Source: Lyngbya sp. PCC 8106 (GTDB taxonomy: Bacteria > Cyanobacteriota > Cyanobacteriia > Cyanobacteriales > Microcoleaceae). From it: a stretch of 64,000 nucleotides of DNA. Of this stretch, positions 34,953 through 43,556 are shown piece by piece. Made by a program: the position numbers and the translations under genes. The notes under the pieces were generated by a model that did not search any database, was not told where the DNA came from, and saw only the letters and a program-made list of their open reading frames with translations. Numbering within the stretch: position 1 is the first letter of the stretch; each line of letters starts with the position of its first letter. Location of the stretch: the NCBI RefSeq assembly GCF_000169095.1, contig NZ_AAVU01000012.1, positions 101,861 through 165,860 of the forward strand, given 5' to 3'.

Positions 34953-37655
34953 ATGTTGCGAATTTCTATTCCCGAGCAACTTTCAAAACGGTTCAAAATA
35001 ATCGCGACTCAAATCCTACAACCTCAATCTCAGAGACGCTTGGCTATCCTGGAAGCCTGTATGATTGGTTTAGTCTCTGGATTGGCTGCTTTCTGCTTGC
35101 GAGTAGGAGCGGGATGGTTAGGGTCATGGCGAATCTATGGTGCCCTTAATAGTCCCCTACCCGTTTGGGTGTTTTTGCCGAGTGTGGGACTGATTGGCGG
35201 CTTTCTCACTGGATTTTTAGTTGAACGATTTGCTCCCGAAACGACTGGAAGCGGAGTTCCCCAGGTAAAGGCGGCTTTAAGTGGAATGCCCATTTCTCTA
35301 GACTTTCGAGTCGCTATCTCCAAACTACTCGGAACAATGTTTACGATGGGTTCGGGTTTAACCCTCGGACGCCAAGGGCCAACCGTTCAAATTGGTGCCG
35401 CCCTCGCTGCTTGGATTGGGCGTTGGGTGCCAACTTCTCCAAACTACAGCCGCCAAATCATCGCTTGTGGGGCAGCCGCCGGATTAGCCGCCGGGTTTAA
35501 CGCTCCCATTGCAGGTGTTTTATTTGTCGTCGAAGACTTACTCCACGATATTTCTGGTATTACCTTGGGGCCTGCAATTATCGCCTCCTTTATCGGGGCG
35601 GTGGTTTCTCGTCTCTTAGAAGGTCAAAACCCCGACTTTGAACCCCCTTCAGCTGAAGTTATGGAACGTTCCTATCAGCAATGGTTAATTCAACCGGGTG
35701 AAATTCCCTTTTACATCATTTTGGGTATTCTGGCGGGTGTACTGGGAACGCTATTTAGTCGAAGCATTGTTTCTGCCCTCCAATTTAGCCGCAAAGCCTT
35801 TTCATTGGGACTCCCGGTACGAATGGCATTAGCGGGATTTTTGTGTGGGTTAATTGTTTCTGTCTTACCTGTGGAATTTCGCAACAATGCAGGTTTGCGG
35901 GAATTTCTTCTGAGTGGGGAACTCAACTGGACAATCACCGCCCTAGCTTTTGTTGCTCACTTTGTCCTGACAACAATTGCGGCGAGTTCTTCGGCACCTG
36001 GCGGTTTATTTGCCCCCTCGCTGGTTTTAGGAGCGGCGCTCGGTAAATTGATTGGGATATGGGAATTTAGCTTAATTGGCTTGGAACCCCCAACAACCTT
36101 CGCCTATGCGGGAATGGGAGCTTTCTTTTGTGCGGTATCTCGAACGCCAATTACTGCCGTTGTGATTGTATTTGAGATTACCCGAGATTTTAACTTAGTG
36201 TTGCAATTGATGATTTGTTCGGTTGTTGCCTACTTTGTCGCTGATAAAATCGATAAACATTCCCTCTATGATCGCCTACTCAAATTAAACGGTATTGAGT
36301 TAAAAGAAGATCAACTTGATCGCGAAGCGTTGAGTAAATTACTCGCCAGAGATGTCATGCAACGTCAGGTGGAAACCTTATCGAGTCAGTTACCGCTTTT
36401 ACAAGTTAGACAGGAGTTTTCTCGCTCCCAACATCGAGGGTTTCCGGTTGTAGAAAATGGCAAACTGGTGGGGATAGTTACCCAAAGAGATTTGAGTAAT
36501 GTTAGTCAGCAAAATTTGCCCGAGGATACGCCTTTACACAAGTTTATGACTTCCAAACCGATTGCGGTGACTCCGGATGAAACTCTTACTCAAGTTCTCT
36601 ATTTACTTGGTAAATATAAACCTAGTCGTTTACCTGTTGTTGAAGGTCGTCATCTGGTTGGGATTATTACCCGCAGTGATATTATTAAAGCGGAGTTGGG
36701 CATTCTTAGCGGTGAAGATACACAAGTCGGGTTGCATCCAGAACCTTCCTATGTTGTCTATCAAACCCGAGCGCCTCAAGTTGGTCAAGGACGGATGTTG
36801 GTTTCCCTTCATAACCCCAAAACTGCTCCCTCTCTGTTGGAAATTGCCGCAGCGATCGCTCGGGAACGAAATTATGAGATAGAATGCTTAAACGTGATTA
36901 CGATACCTCGTCACCGTTCGCCGAGTGAAACGCCTGTTCGACTCACTAAAAGTCGGCGTTTGATGCGACAAGCTGAACAAATGGGGCGGGCTTGGAAAAT
37001 TCCCTTACATACTCAAGTTCGGGTGACAAATGATGTTGCTCAAGCGATTCTTGAAACGACAAAAGAGCGACATATTGATCTGATTTTGATGGGTTGGCAA
37101 GGTAAATCTTCGACTAGCGATCGCGTTTTTGGTAATGTCGTAGATATGATTATTCGAGCCTGTGAGTGTGAAATGGTTTTGGTCAAATGGCCGCAAATGG
37201 TTGATCCTTTTGGTTCAAAACGGAAGTTGCGCTTACATTCTCTTTTAGGTTGGCAACGGTGGTTAGTTCCGATTCGGGATGATGCTAAAAAGTCGGTTGC
37301 GGTTCAACTTTTACCAGCTTTAACACACTTGAGTCATCAAGCCGAAATTCGTTTGTTAAAAGTGATGAATAAAGAGGTTTCTGTTTCGGAAAAACGGGCT
37401 TGGGAGCATACTTCCCAGGAGTTAAGTTCTTTATTGAATTCTAAAGTGAGAATCACGGCGGTGACTTCTGAGTTTGTTCCGGATGCGGTGATTGATTTTG
37501 CTTATCAAGAACATTGTGATGTTGTGGTTTTGGGGGCGAGTCGTGAAGGAATGCTGAAACAAGTGATTCAAGGAAATATTCCCGAAGCGATCGCTCGTCA
37601 TTGTGATTGTACTGTGATTTTGGTTCGTCCCGCAATCGGTCATGCAGCCGATTAA
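34953..37655 (+). CDS. ClC-type chloride channel/transporter with CBS pair and two USP domains
   Basis: Predicted 900 residues. Membrane ClC core (about 30-440) with anion-selectivity motifs GSGVPQVK, LGRQGPTVQIG and GGLFAPS. A CBS pair follows (about 465-590), then two universal-stress-protein domains (about 610-750 and 765-895, with LILMGWQGKSS and VVLGASREGM as nucleotide-loop candidates). In the second motif the external gating glutamate of GREGP is Gln141 here. From work on E. coli ClC, loss of that Glu uncouples proton movement and favours channel-like flux, so this protein may be a channel or use another gate. The tail suggests control by adenine nucleotides. I recall the same Gln in other cyanobacterial ClCs, so it may be lineage-typical. 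Monocistronic, plus strand. Confidence 0.92.
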   Translation: MLRISIPEQLSKRFKIIATQILQPQSQRRLAILEACMIGLVSGLAAFCLRVGAGWLGSWRIYGALNSPLPVWVFLPSVGLIGGFLTGFLVERFAPETTGSGVPQVKAALSGMPISLDFRVAISKLLGTMFTMGSGLTLGRQGPTVQIGAALAAWIGRWVPTSPNYSRQIIACGAAAGLAAGFNAPIAGVLFVVEDLLHDISGITLGPAIIASFIGAVVSRLLEGQNPDFEPPSAEVMERSYQQWLIQPGEIPFYIILGILAGVLGTLFSRSIVSALQFSRKAFSLGLPVRMALAGFLCGLIVSVLPVEFRNNAGLREFLLSGELNWTITALAFVAHFVLTTIAASSSAPGGLFAPSLVLGAALGKLIGIWEFSLIGLEPPTTFAYAGMGAFFCAVSRTPITAVVIVFEITRDFNLVLQLMICSVVAYFVADKIDKHSLYDRLLKLNGIELKEDQLDREALSKLLARDVMQRQVETLSSQLPLLQVRQEFSRSQHRGFPVVENGKLVGIVTQRDLSNVSQQNLPEDTPLHKFMTSKPIAVTPDETLTQVLYLLGKYKPSRLPVVEGRHLVGIITRSDIIKAELGILSGEDTQVGLHPEPSYVVYQTRAPQVGQGRMLVSLHNPKTAPSLLEIAAAIARERNYEIECLNVITIPRHRSPSETPVRLTKSRRLMRQAEQMGRAWKIPLHTQVRVTNDVAQAILETTKERHIDLILMGWQGKSSTSDRVFGNVVDMIIRACECEMVLVKWPQMVDPFGSKRKLRLHSLLGWQRWLVPIRDDAKKSVAVQLLPALTHLSHQAEIRLLKVMNKEVSVSEKRAWEHTSQELSSLLNSKVRITAVTSEFVPDAVIDFAYQEHCDVVVLGASREGMLKQVIQGNIPEAIARHCDCTVILVRPAIGHAAD

Positions 37656-37746
37656 ATCTTTCTAGAGAACAGTCTTTCGTCTATCCTTAGTAAATCACCT
37701 TAGCCCTCTTGATCACTACTCACTGTCTCCCTCTCTCCTGACTTTC

Positions 37747-38877
37747 ATGGTTCATTTTAATGTCAATTTTCAATATTTTAATTCATTTGCTGATATCACC
37801 TTGAGTTTAGCCAAAACTTTGTCTCAACTCGGTGTTGATGTTTCGATAGAACCCTCTGAACTCTCTCCTGATGCCTTGAAAGTGATTAGTGATCGAGAGA
37901 AAGAAATGTTAGAGTATTGGATGGAACAATCTCCGTCTCAACTGTTTCAATTCAAGTGGTCACATTACTGGCCAACAACCCGAGATATTCAGCTTCAAGG
38001 TCATGTGAATTTTGAGTTTTTTGCGATTAACTACGAATTCACTCGCACCGATCAATATCATGATGATTGGATTCAATCAACTCTCGACAATTCCTATCAT
38101 AAATTAGCGGTGAGTGACTATTGTAAGCAGATTTTATTACAAGCGGGGTGTTCAGAATCAGATGTTTCTGTTTTACCTCTGGGCGCTAACCCTCTTTTAT
38201 TCAATTGTTTGGAGATGGAAGCGCAAGTTAAGGCTCAAAAAAAACCTCAAGTGAAATGTTTTTTACATCTCACCAACTCTTGGGATTTATATCGATTTGG
38301 AACGGATATATTTTTTCCTTTATTTTGTGAAGAATTTCAGGGAAATCCGAATGTTTTATTGATTATTAAGGATGGTGGAAGTAATTATAATAAAGTGACT
38401 GAAATGGCAATTAATATTCGTAAAAAGTTGGGAGAGAGAATGCCGAATGTTTATATTCTCAGAAGACTGCTGAATAAAACGGATTTAGCCCAATTATATT
38501 TATTCTCAGATGTCGTCGTTGCTCCCTTTCGAGGCGAAGGATTTGCGATTAAGATTCTTGATGCTTTCGCCGCAGGTTTACCTGTAATTATGCCCCTTTA
38601 TGGAGGGCCAACAGAATATGCAAATTCTAGTAATTGTTATCCGATTGAATATGACTTAGTTCCCCTCGGAAAATGTTATGATACTCAGTATATTCAACCT
38701 CAAAATAGTCCCCATTGGGCTGAACCGAATCGAGAATCTTTGCGACAACAACTCCATCGAGTGATGAGTGATGAAAATCAGGCTTTAGTGGGTCAAAGAG
38801 CCAAAGAAACTGCACAACAATTTTCTTGGGAGATGACGGCTAAAAAGCTTTTAGCTTTGATCAGAAAATTATCTTAG
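37747..38877 (+). CDS. Glycosyltransferase family 4-like protein
   Basis: Predicted 376 residues, GT-B fold. The C-terminal Rossmann half contains VAPFRGEGFAIKILDAFAAGLPVI, with the E-x7-E type donor-binding region in modified form (GEGFAIKILDA), and a DLAQLYLFSDVVV strand before it. The N-terminal half is less conserved (FNVNFQYFNSFADITLSLAKTL). It is cytosolic or membrane-associated and should transfer a sugar from a nucleotide donor; the acceptor is unknown. It begins 91 bases after the ClC gene on the same strand but has no functional tie to it that I can see. Confidence 0.82.
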   Translation: MVHFNVNFQYFNSFADITLSLAKTLSQLGVDVSIEPSELSPDALKVISDREKEMLEYWMEQSPSQLFQFKWSHYWPTTRDIQLQGHVNFEFFAINYEFTRTDQYHDDWIQSTLDNSYHKLAVSDYCKQILLQAGCSESDVSVLPLGANPLLFNCLEMEAQVKAQKKPQVKCFLHLTNSWDLYRFGTDIFFPLFCEEFQGNPNVLLIIKDGGSNYNKVTEMAINIRKKLGERMPNVYILRRLLNKTDLAQLYLFSDVVVAPFRGEGFAIKILDAFAAGLPVIMPLYGGPTEYANSSNCYPIEYDLVPLGKCYDTQYIQPQNSPHWAEPNRESLRQQLHRVMSDENQALVGQRAKETAQQFSWEMTAKKLLALIRKLS

Positions 38878-38934
38878 AAAGATTAAGATTTTATAAGTTA
38901 AATGTCCTATCTTACCTTTAGGCTCAACTAGACC

Positions 38935-38965
38935 TTGACAAAACCCGATAGATTGAGGTTATACT
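38935..38965 (+). promoter_or_regulatory. Sigma-70 type promoter with no annotated gene
   Basis: TTGACA and TATACT separated by 19 bases, predicting a start near 38973. The 617 bases between 38878 and 39494 hold no standard gene, so the transcript would be short or an extended leader. Confidence 0.4.
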
Positions 38966-38972
38966 AAACTTG

Positions 38973-39079
38973 GGGAGAGAATAATACAAATTCCTCCTTC
39001 CGATAGAGTCGGAAAGCATATGAAATCGTTTAGAAAAAGGGTAAATCCCTCCTTGGAGGTGGAATCCTTCTTTACTTAG
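38973..39079 (+). ncRNA. Candidate short transcript with two hairpins and a 19-codon ORF
   Basis: Behind the promoter lie the hairpins TTCCGA/TCGGAA (38998-39014) and CCTCCTTGGAGG (about 39048). Between them an ATG at 39020 opens a 19-residue frame (MKSFRKRVNPSLEVESFFT) with GGAAAG about five bases before it. It could be a small RNA, a leader peptide or chance. I recognise no family. Confidence 0.3.
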
Positions 39080-39123
39080 CAACAGTTTTGTTTGGGTTAA
39101 TAAAATTCAGGTTGGGTTACTTT

Positions 39124-39153
39124 CCAGGAGCCAGAGGTCGAACTGGCGACCCC
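39124..39153 (-). other. tRNA-like 3' fragment (remnant)
   Basis: Read on the minus strand, GGGGGTCGCCAGTTCGACCT then CTGGCTCCTGG resembles the variable loop, T arm and acceptor 3' half of a tRNA, with a GCCAG/CTGGC stem. The loop has eight bases instead of seven and no matching D arm or anticodon arm can be built from adjacent sequence. Such fragments can mark old integration sites. Confidence 0.3.
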
Positions 39154-39494
39154 CTTGAACCTGAGAACATTTCGAGAACCATTAAAACACCTAGAAACAG
39201 GTCAATTTTTTTATGAGTGTCTAACGGGAGAACATTAAACTCTTGGTAATCTGAAAAGATTGCTCAATTTTGGTGTTTTCTTTTTCACAATAATATTGTC
39301 GGAATTTAGTACGCTAATCAAATTAGCTAACTTAAGTATTGTTTAAAACTTAAACTAAATTCCCTAAGACTTCTATTCCTAAACTTCCCTAAATCAGGGG
39401 AGAATCTAGCGTTTGATCAAGCCATTCATTCAAACGCAAAATTCAAGATTGAATCAATATACTCCAAATCATTTGTCAAACTGGATGAAAAGTT

Positions 39495-40460
39495 ATGATG
39501 TTAGCAAGTTTAACGAGACGATCTTACCAAAAAGTCACAGACCGAAGTTCGATTACAACTTTAGTCAATACTTGTGCGGCGTATGATCGTTTAGATGAAG
39601 ATGTTTCTTTAGCCGAATTTCAACTCATTTTGAATTCACCGGATTTAGAACGCAGTTGTGATACCTACCTGATCGAAAAAGATAACGGTCAACTAATCGG
39701 TTTAGCCTTGATTGAACATCAAGAATCAACGACTAAAATTGACGGGAATCTGTGGATATTTGTTCATCCAGATGTTCGACATCAAGGGTTAGAAGCCGAG
39801 TTAATTCAATGGAGTGAAAAACATCTGCAACGACTCGGACGACAAAAACATCGACCAGTAAGACTCCTCACCGATAGCCGAGACGATCAAGTAGATCGAG
39901 CGGTATTATTTAATCAACAAGGTTTTCAAATTAAACGAGAATTTTTCACCTTAGAACGATCACTTCTTCAACCCTTACCCCTTCCCCAACTTCCCGAAGG
40001 ATTTCAACTGGCTTTTTTAAAAAATCAAGACCAAATTCCCGCTTGGGTTGAAATGTATAATCAATCCTTTATTGACCACTGGAACCATTACGATATTACC
40101 GCAGAAACCGTTAAATATTGGCAGACACTCCCCGATTATCAACCCGAATTAGACCTAATTGCGATCGCACCCGATGGCACCTTTGCGGCGTTGTGTAGCT
40201 GTCGTCTGAAGCCTCAAACTCACACTAAAGCTTATACGGGTTGGATCGAGTGGTTAGGAACTCGACGCGGTTTCCGACGCATGGGGTTAGGACGGGCGAT
40301 GTTATTTGCGGGAATACGTCAATTACAAGCAGCCGGCGCCGATACCGTTAAACTAAGTGTAGACTCTCAAAGCCTCACGGGTGCAAATCACCTTTATGAG
40401 TCTGTTGGGTTTCGTCCTGTAGAAACTGTTTTATCTTGGGTTAAACCTGTCGCTGCATAA
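39495..40460 (+). CDS. Tandem GNAT acetyltransferase
   Basis: Predicted 321 residues with two GNAT folds, about 10-155 and 165-320. The C-terminal one has a good acetyl-CoA site: TRRGFRRMGLGRAML fits the R/Q-x-x-G-x-G/A signature, followed by SVDSQSLTGANHLYESVGF. The N-terminal copy has VHPDVRHQGLEAELIQW, a weakened version. The double architecture resembles mycothiol-synthase-like proteins, but cyanobacteria do not make mycothiol, so the substrate is unknown. Two Met codons open the gene; either may be used. A strong hairpin with a T run follows the stop codon. Confidence 0.85.
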   Translation: MMLASLTRRSYQKVTDRSSITTLVNTCAAYDRLDEDVSLAEFQLILNSPDLERSCDTYLIEKDNGQLIGLALIEHQESTTKIDGNLWIFVHPDVRHQGLEAELIQWSEKHLQRLGRQKHRPVRLLTDSRDDQVDRAVLFNQQGFQIKREFFTLERSLLQPLPLPQLPEGFQLAFLKNQDQIPAWVEMYNQSFIDHWNHYDITAETVKYWQTLPDYQPELDLIAIAPDGTFAALCSCRLKPQTHTKAYTGWIEWLGTRRGFRRMGLGRAMLFAGIRQLQAAGADTVKLSVDSQSLTGANHLYESVGFRPVETVLSWVKPVAA

Positions 40461-40466
40461 ACAAAG

Positions 40467-40538
40467 GGGCGGGTTAAATTGCAATCGGTGGATTGATATA
40501 ATTGCGAGTTTAATGACCAAACCCGCCCGTATTTTTTC
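40467..40538 (+). terminator. Strong rho-independent terminator after the acetyltransferase gene
   Basis: GGGCGGGTT pairs with AACCCGCCC (9 bp), with an inner CAATC/GATTG hairpin in the loop, followed by a run of six T. It lies seven bases past the stop codon. Confidence 0.75.
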
Positions 40539-40646
40539 TCAAGTTCCTGATTTCCTTCGATCTAGAGATCAAGTTCCTATACTCCTTTGTTCTTAAAGAT
40601 AATCTCTCAATAAGAATCAAGACTAAATCACAAAATCTCTGAAAAA

Positions 40647-41060
40647 CTATCTAAACAATCTCTTGATCAAGTTATTCTTCTCTTGTTGACTGCGTTCCCA
40701 ATCTTCCCATTCTTCTTGATTAGAAGTTGTCGGATAATTCGGCTGATAGTTGTCATCAAAACACGCAGCGCCTCCTCCTCCTAAAACACAATCGATTTCG
40801 GCTTGAGTTTCAGGAACTAACACCACTGTGTTCTCCGTCGAGGATCTAGGTTCAATCGGTTGAATGACTTTAGGCTTTTCTGGGGGCTGAGACTGGGGAT
40901 ATTCTGGAAGAGTGGGAATTGTTTTAACTTCTTCAACAGGTTGATCTCCTCCCGAGGTAAAAAGTGATAAGAGAAAACCTCCTATCAAGGTAGTGGCTGC
41001 AACGACTCCCACAAATTGCAGTCTACTCAGTTGGTTAGCTTTTGTTGATTCTGATTCCAT
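40647..41060 (-). CDS. Single-pass membrane protein of unknown function
   Basis: Predicted 137 residues from the ATG at 41060, where TAGGAG lies eight bases upstream; a GTG nine bases earlier is possible but less well placed. One membrane helix near the N-terminus (FVGVVAATTLIGGFLLSLF), then a Pro-rich region (PTLPEYPQSQPPEKPKVIQP), a short segment with two Cys (DCVLGGGGAACFDD) and an acidic/basic C-terminus. The two Cys may form a disulfide if the tail faces the periplasm. I recognise no family. Confidence 0.65.
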   Translation of the reverse strand: MESESTKANQLSRLQFVGVVAATTLIGGFLLSLFTSGGDQPVEEVKTIPTLPEYPQSQPPEKPKVIQPIEPRSSTENTVVLVPETQAEIDCVLGGGGAACFDDNYQPNYPTTSNQEEWEDWERSQQEKNNLIKRLFR

Positions 41061-41374
41061 TTCTGTCACTCCTAAAAATTAGGGTTGATCGGTGGTCAAA
41101 TTGGGGATGAACTCAAGCTTAGATGTATTTATTATACCGAGAGAACATCATCACGTTTCAAGATATATCCGATGAAGTGAAGACATTGATACTTCACGGG
41201 GAGAGGGTATGAAGTTTGTTCCTCGACTTGGAGAATTCCTTAGTCTGTTTTACGACACCATCAAGATTGTAAATTATTAGGGGAAGATGTCAATCAATTG
41301 GCAAAATAACCGGAAAAAGCAATGTAAGAACCGTTAAATAATCAAGGGATTATTTTTTTTAAAGAGGTCTGAAG
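41061..41374. other. Gene-free stretch between divergent small genes
   Basis: A weak hairpin GTGAAG/CTTCAC occurs at 41177-41197. Otherwise no element stands out. It must carry promoters for both neighbours. Confidence 0.35.
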
Positions 41375-41659
41375 ATGTACGAATATATCATAAAATTTAC
41401 CCATCAAGAACTACCCGGTCAACAAATCTACTCAGAGCAGTGGCTTGATGTCGGTTCTTTACTGGAAATCAACCTAGAAAAAGGTAGAGTGATTGCTTCA
41501 GTTTCGGTTGTCAGCAAACGGTTTTCTTCTGAGTTTAAAAATTATGATACGATTCTAGAGGTTGATTTACTACAATACATTTGGAATCAAAATAGTAATA
41601 TTAAACGATTTGACCTTCCAGAAAAATTTCAGCTTCAACAGAAAAAAATGTTCAATTAA
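41375..41659 (+). CDS. Hypothetical 94-residue protein
   Basis: The protein starts MYEYIIKFTHQELPGQQIYS and is predicted soluble, mixed alpha/beta, with DVGSLLEINLEKGRVIASVS forming likely strands. AAAGAGG lies about eight bases before the ATG, which supports translation. No family recognised; it has no neighbour on the same strand. The downstream gene is convergent. Confidence 0.55.
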   Translation: MYEYIIKFTHQELPGQQIYSEQWLDVGSLLEINLEKGRVIASVSVVSKRFSSEFKNYDTILEVDLLQYIWNQNSNIKRFDLPEKFQLQQKKMFN

Positions 41660-41754
41660 CTCAAGTCAATTGAACTTAATTTTTATTAAGGATAGGGAAT
41701 AACTTTAGAGTGATGTAAAGATCTTGTCGAGAACATCTCGACCCAAATTGCTGA

Positions 41755-43020
41755 TTAGTTTGTAGAAGGGGGTGACGTTTCTGTAGTCACTGATGAAGCC
41801 GCAGTACCCAGTAAACGAGTTGCAGGTTGATTAAACAAGGCTTGAAAGTTAGATTTTCGCTCTTGAATAGACTCCGGTGCATAATCCCAAAGACTTTCAA
41901 AGAAGAAGAAAGACATTCCTAAACCCTGTTGACGCGCCGCTTGTACCTTGGCTTGAATGTGTTGCATCGCAATAGGTCGATTTCGTAAACCTGTTAGAAT
42001 ACCAACGCCAGTCGGAATCTTTTTGTGAACTTCTTTAATTTCCGGTCGAACAATTTCCGAGAGGAAACTATTAATATCAGGACGATAAACCTGCACAATT
42101 AACTCATCGATTAAATCTTCTCGTACCCAATTCACCCAATCTTGTAGATAAGTATTGTAGGCTAAATGATACGGATTCGGAGAAACGGAAAAAATTGCAT
42201 TCGCCTGTTTTTCTTTGACCGCTTTATTGAGTTTTTTTACAAATGCGGTAATTTTATTCGCCCGCCAACGCATCCAAGTAGGATTCTCCGGGTTTGCAGG
42301 CGGATTGGCATTCATTTCTTGTCGATAGAGGGAAATTGTATAAGGATCGTAGCCAAATTCATTGGGTAAACTGAGGTGATCATCAAACTGAATTCCATCG
42401 ACATTGTATTGAGTAATCACTTCTAAAACCAAGTCTGTGATTAATTTTTGAACTTGGGGATGAAAGGGATTGAGCCAAACCACTTCACCCGCAGCACTGA
42501 TCCAAGTTTGACTTCCATCCCGCTTTTGAGTTAACCAGTTTGGATGATTTAATGCCAATTCTGATGTCGGAGGCGCCATGAACCCAAACTCAAACCAGGG
42601 AATTACTAATAAGTTTTGTTGATGAGCAATGGTGGTTAATTCCCCTAAAATATCTTGTCCTTGTAAACCGCGATGAATAAAGGGTTGAATCCCCGCTTCT
42701 TGAGCCACAGCACTTGGATACAGCGCATACCCGGAATTCCAGACAACCGGATAAATTGTATTAAAGTTCAACCGCCCCAGTTGACTCATTGCTTCTTGTA
42801 CTTTTGGACGATCTCGCAAAATATCACTGTCGTTGCTGGTCATCCAAACGCCGCGAATTTCTTGGAAGGGTTGGGGATCGACGACGGCTTGACTCGGATG
42901 ACTCGCCCAGGAAATGGTGATCCAGCAGGCGAACACAGCCAACAATAGAGATTTGAGCGAACGTATCACCTGTTTGACGCGAACGGATGAACAACTTTTA
43001 GAGGTTAAACACAATTTCAT
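41755..43020 (-). CDS. GHL10 / DUF187-type secreted glycoside hydrolase
   Basis: Predicted 421 residues from the ATG at 43020 (an upstream TTG is unlikely). A signal peptide is visible (SLLLAVFACWITISWASHPSQAV). The (beta/alpha)8 domain shows the family motifs RGVWMTSNDSD, FNTIYPVVWNSGYALYPS, HQQNLLVIPWFEFGF, GIQFDDHLSLPNEFGYD and FSVSPNP. The Asp pair in QFDDH is a candidate for catalysis. The family acts on polysaccharide in the envelope or periplasm (family knowledge); target unknown. C-terminus ends in a Ser/Thr-rich tail. Confidence 0.88.
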   Translation of the reverse strand: MKLCLTSKSCSSVRVKQVIRSLKSLLLAVFACWITISWASHPSQAVVDPQPFQEIRGVWMTSNDSDILRDRPKVQEAMSQLGRLNFNTIYPVVWNSGYALYPSAVAQEAGIQPFIHRGLQGQDILGELTTIAHQQNLLVIPWFEFGFMAPPTSELALNHPNWLTQKRDGSQTWISAAGEVVWLNPFHPQVQKLITDLVLEVITQYNVDGIQFDDHLSLPNEFGYDPYTISLYRQEMNANPPANPENPTWMRWRANKITAFVKKLNKAVKEKQANAIFSVSPNPYHLAYNTYLQDWVNWVREDLIDELIVQVYRPDINSFLSEIVRPEIKEVHKKIPTGVGILTGLRNRPIAMQHIQAKVQAARQQGLGMSFFFFESLWDYAPESIQERKSNFQALFNQPATRLLGTAASSVTTETSPPSTN

Positions 43021-43556
43021 GGAGTTCAATAGTGAGTGAGGTTCGCAAGTGCATCAAGGACTGGTCTTGATGATTGATAATTGCCAGCAAGTCTTTTAAC
43101 TTGCTAAAGAGAATATTAAGGTAGTTTACCTGAGAAGGTGTATTTTAACTCAAAAACTTGCTATAAATTTGTTTAAATTTTAATATTAGATTCACTTAAA
43201 CCCCCCTTTCGCGACAGAAGAATAGATGGATAGACCCTTGGCGATCGCCTAAATTACAGAATTTGCTCAAATTTAGATTTAATGGAGCTTTGCTCTAAAA
43301 TTTTTTGACTTTTATCCTATCAATTCCTGTATAATTTGTATGGAAGTTCATTGTCAAATCCTGGACAACTGGACTTTGGCTTGTTTCTCAGAGATCAGAG
43401 TTCATCCAAACTCAATCAGGACAGTCAAGATCTAGAGGAAGTTTTTAATCTTTGATTGAATGGATTTAAACTCCATCAGTTCAGGGTTTGGATTGTTATC
43501 GATCTCGATGAATTTCTGTATTTTGGCCCAACATTATCCGATTCTTTATTAATACA
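43021..43556. promoter_or_regulatory. Divergent intergenic region (GHL10 / GH13)
   Basis: No gene. Hairpins AGCAAG/CTTGCT (43086-43105) and AGGTA/TACCT (43119-43131) lie in the 5' region of the GHL10 gene, and a HIP1 site is at 43243. No clear promoter hexamers. It should drive both glycosidase genes outward. Confidence 0.4.

Noticed and set aside
39124..39153. Functional tRNA gene
   Set aside because: Only the 3' half is recognisable, the T loop has eight bases and no anticodon arm can be folded.
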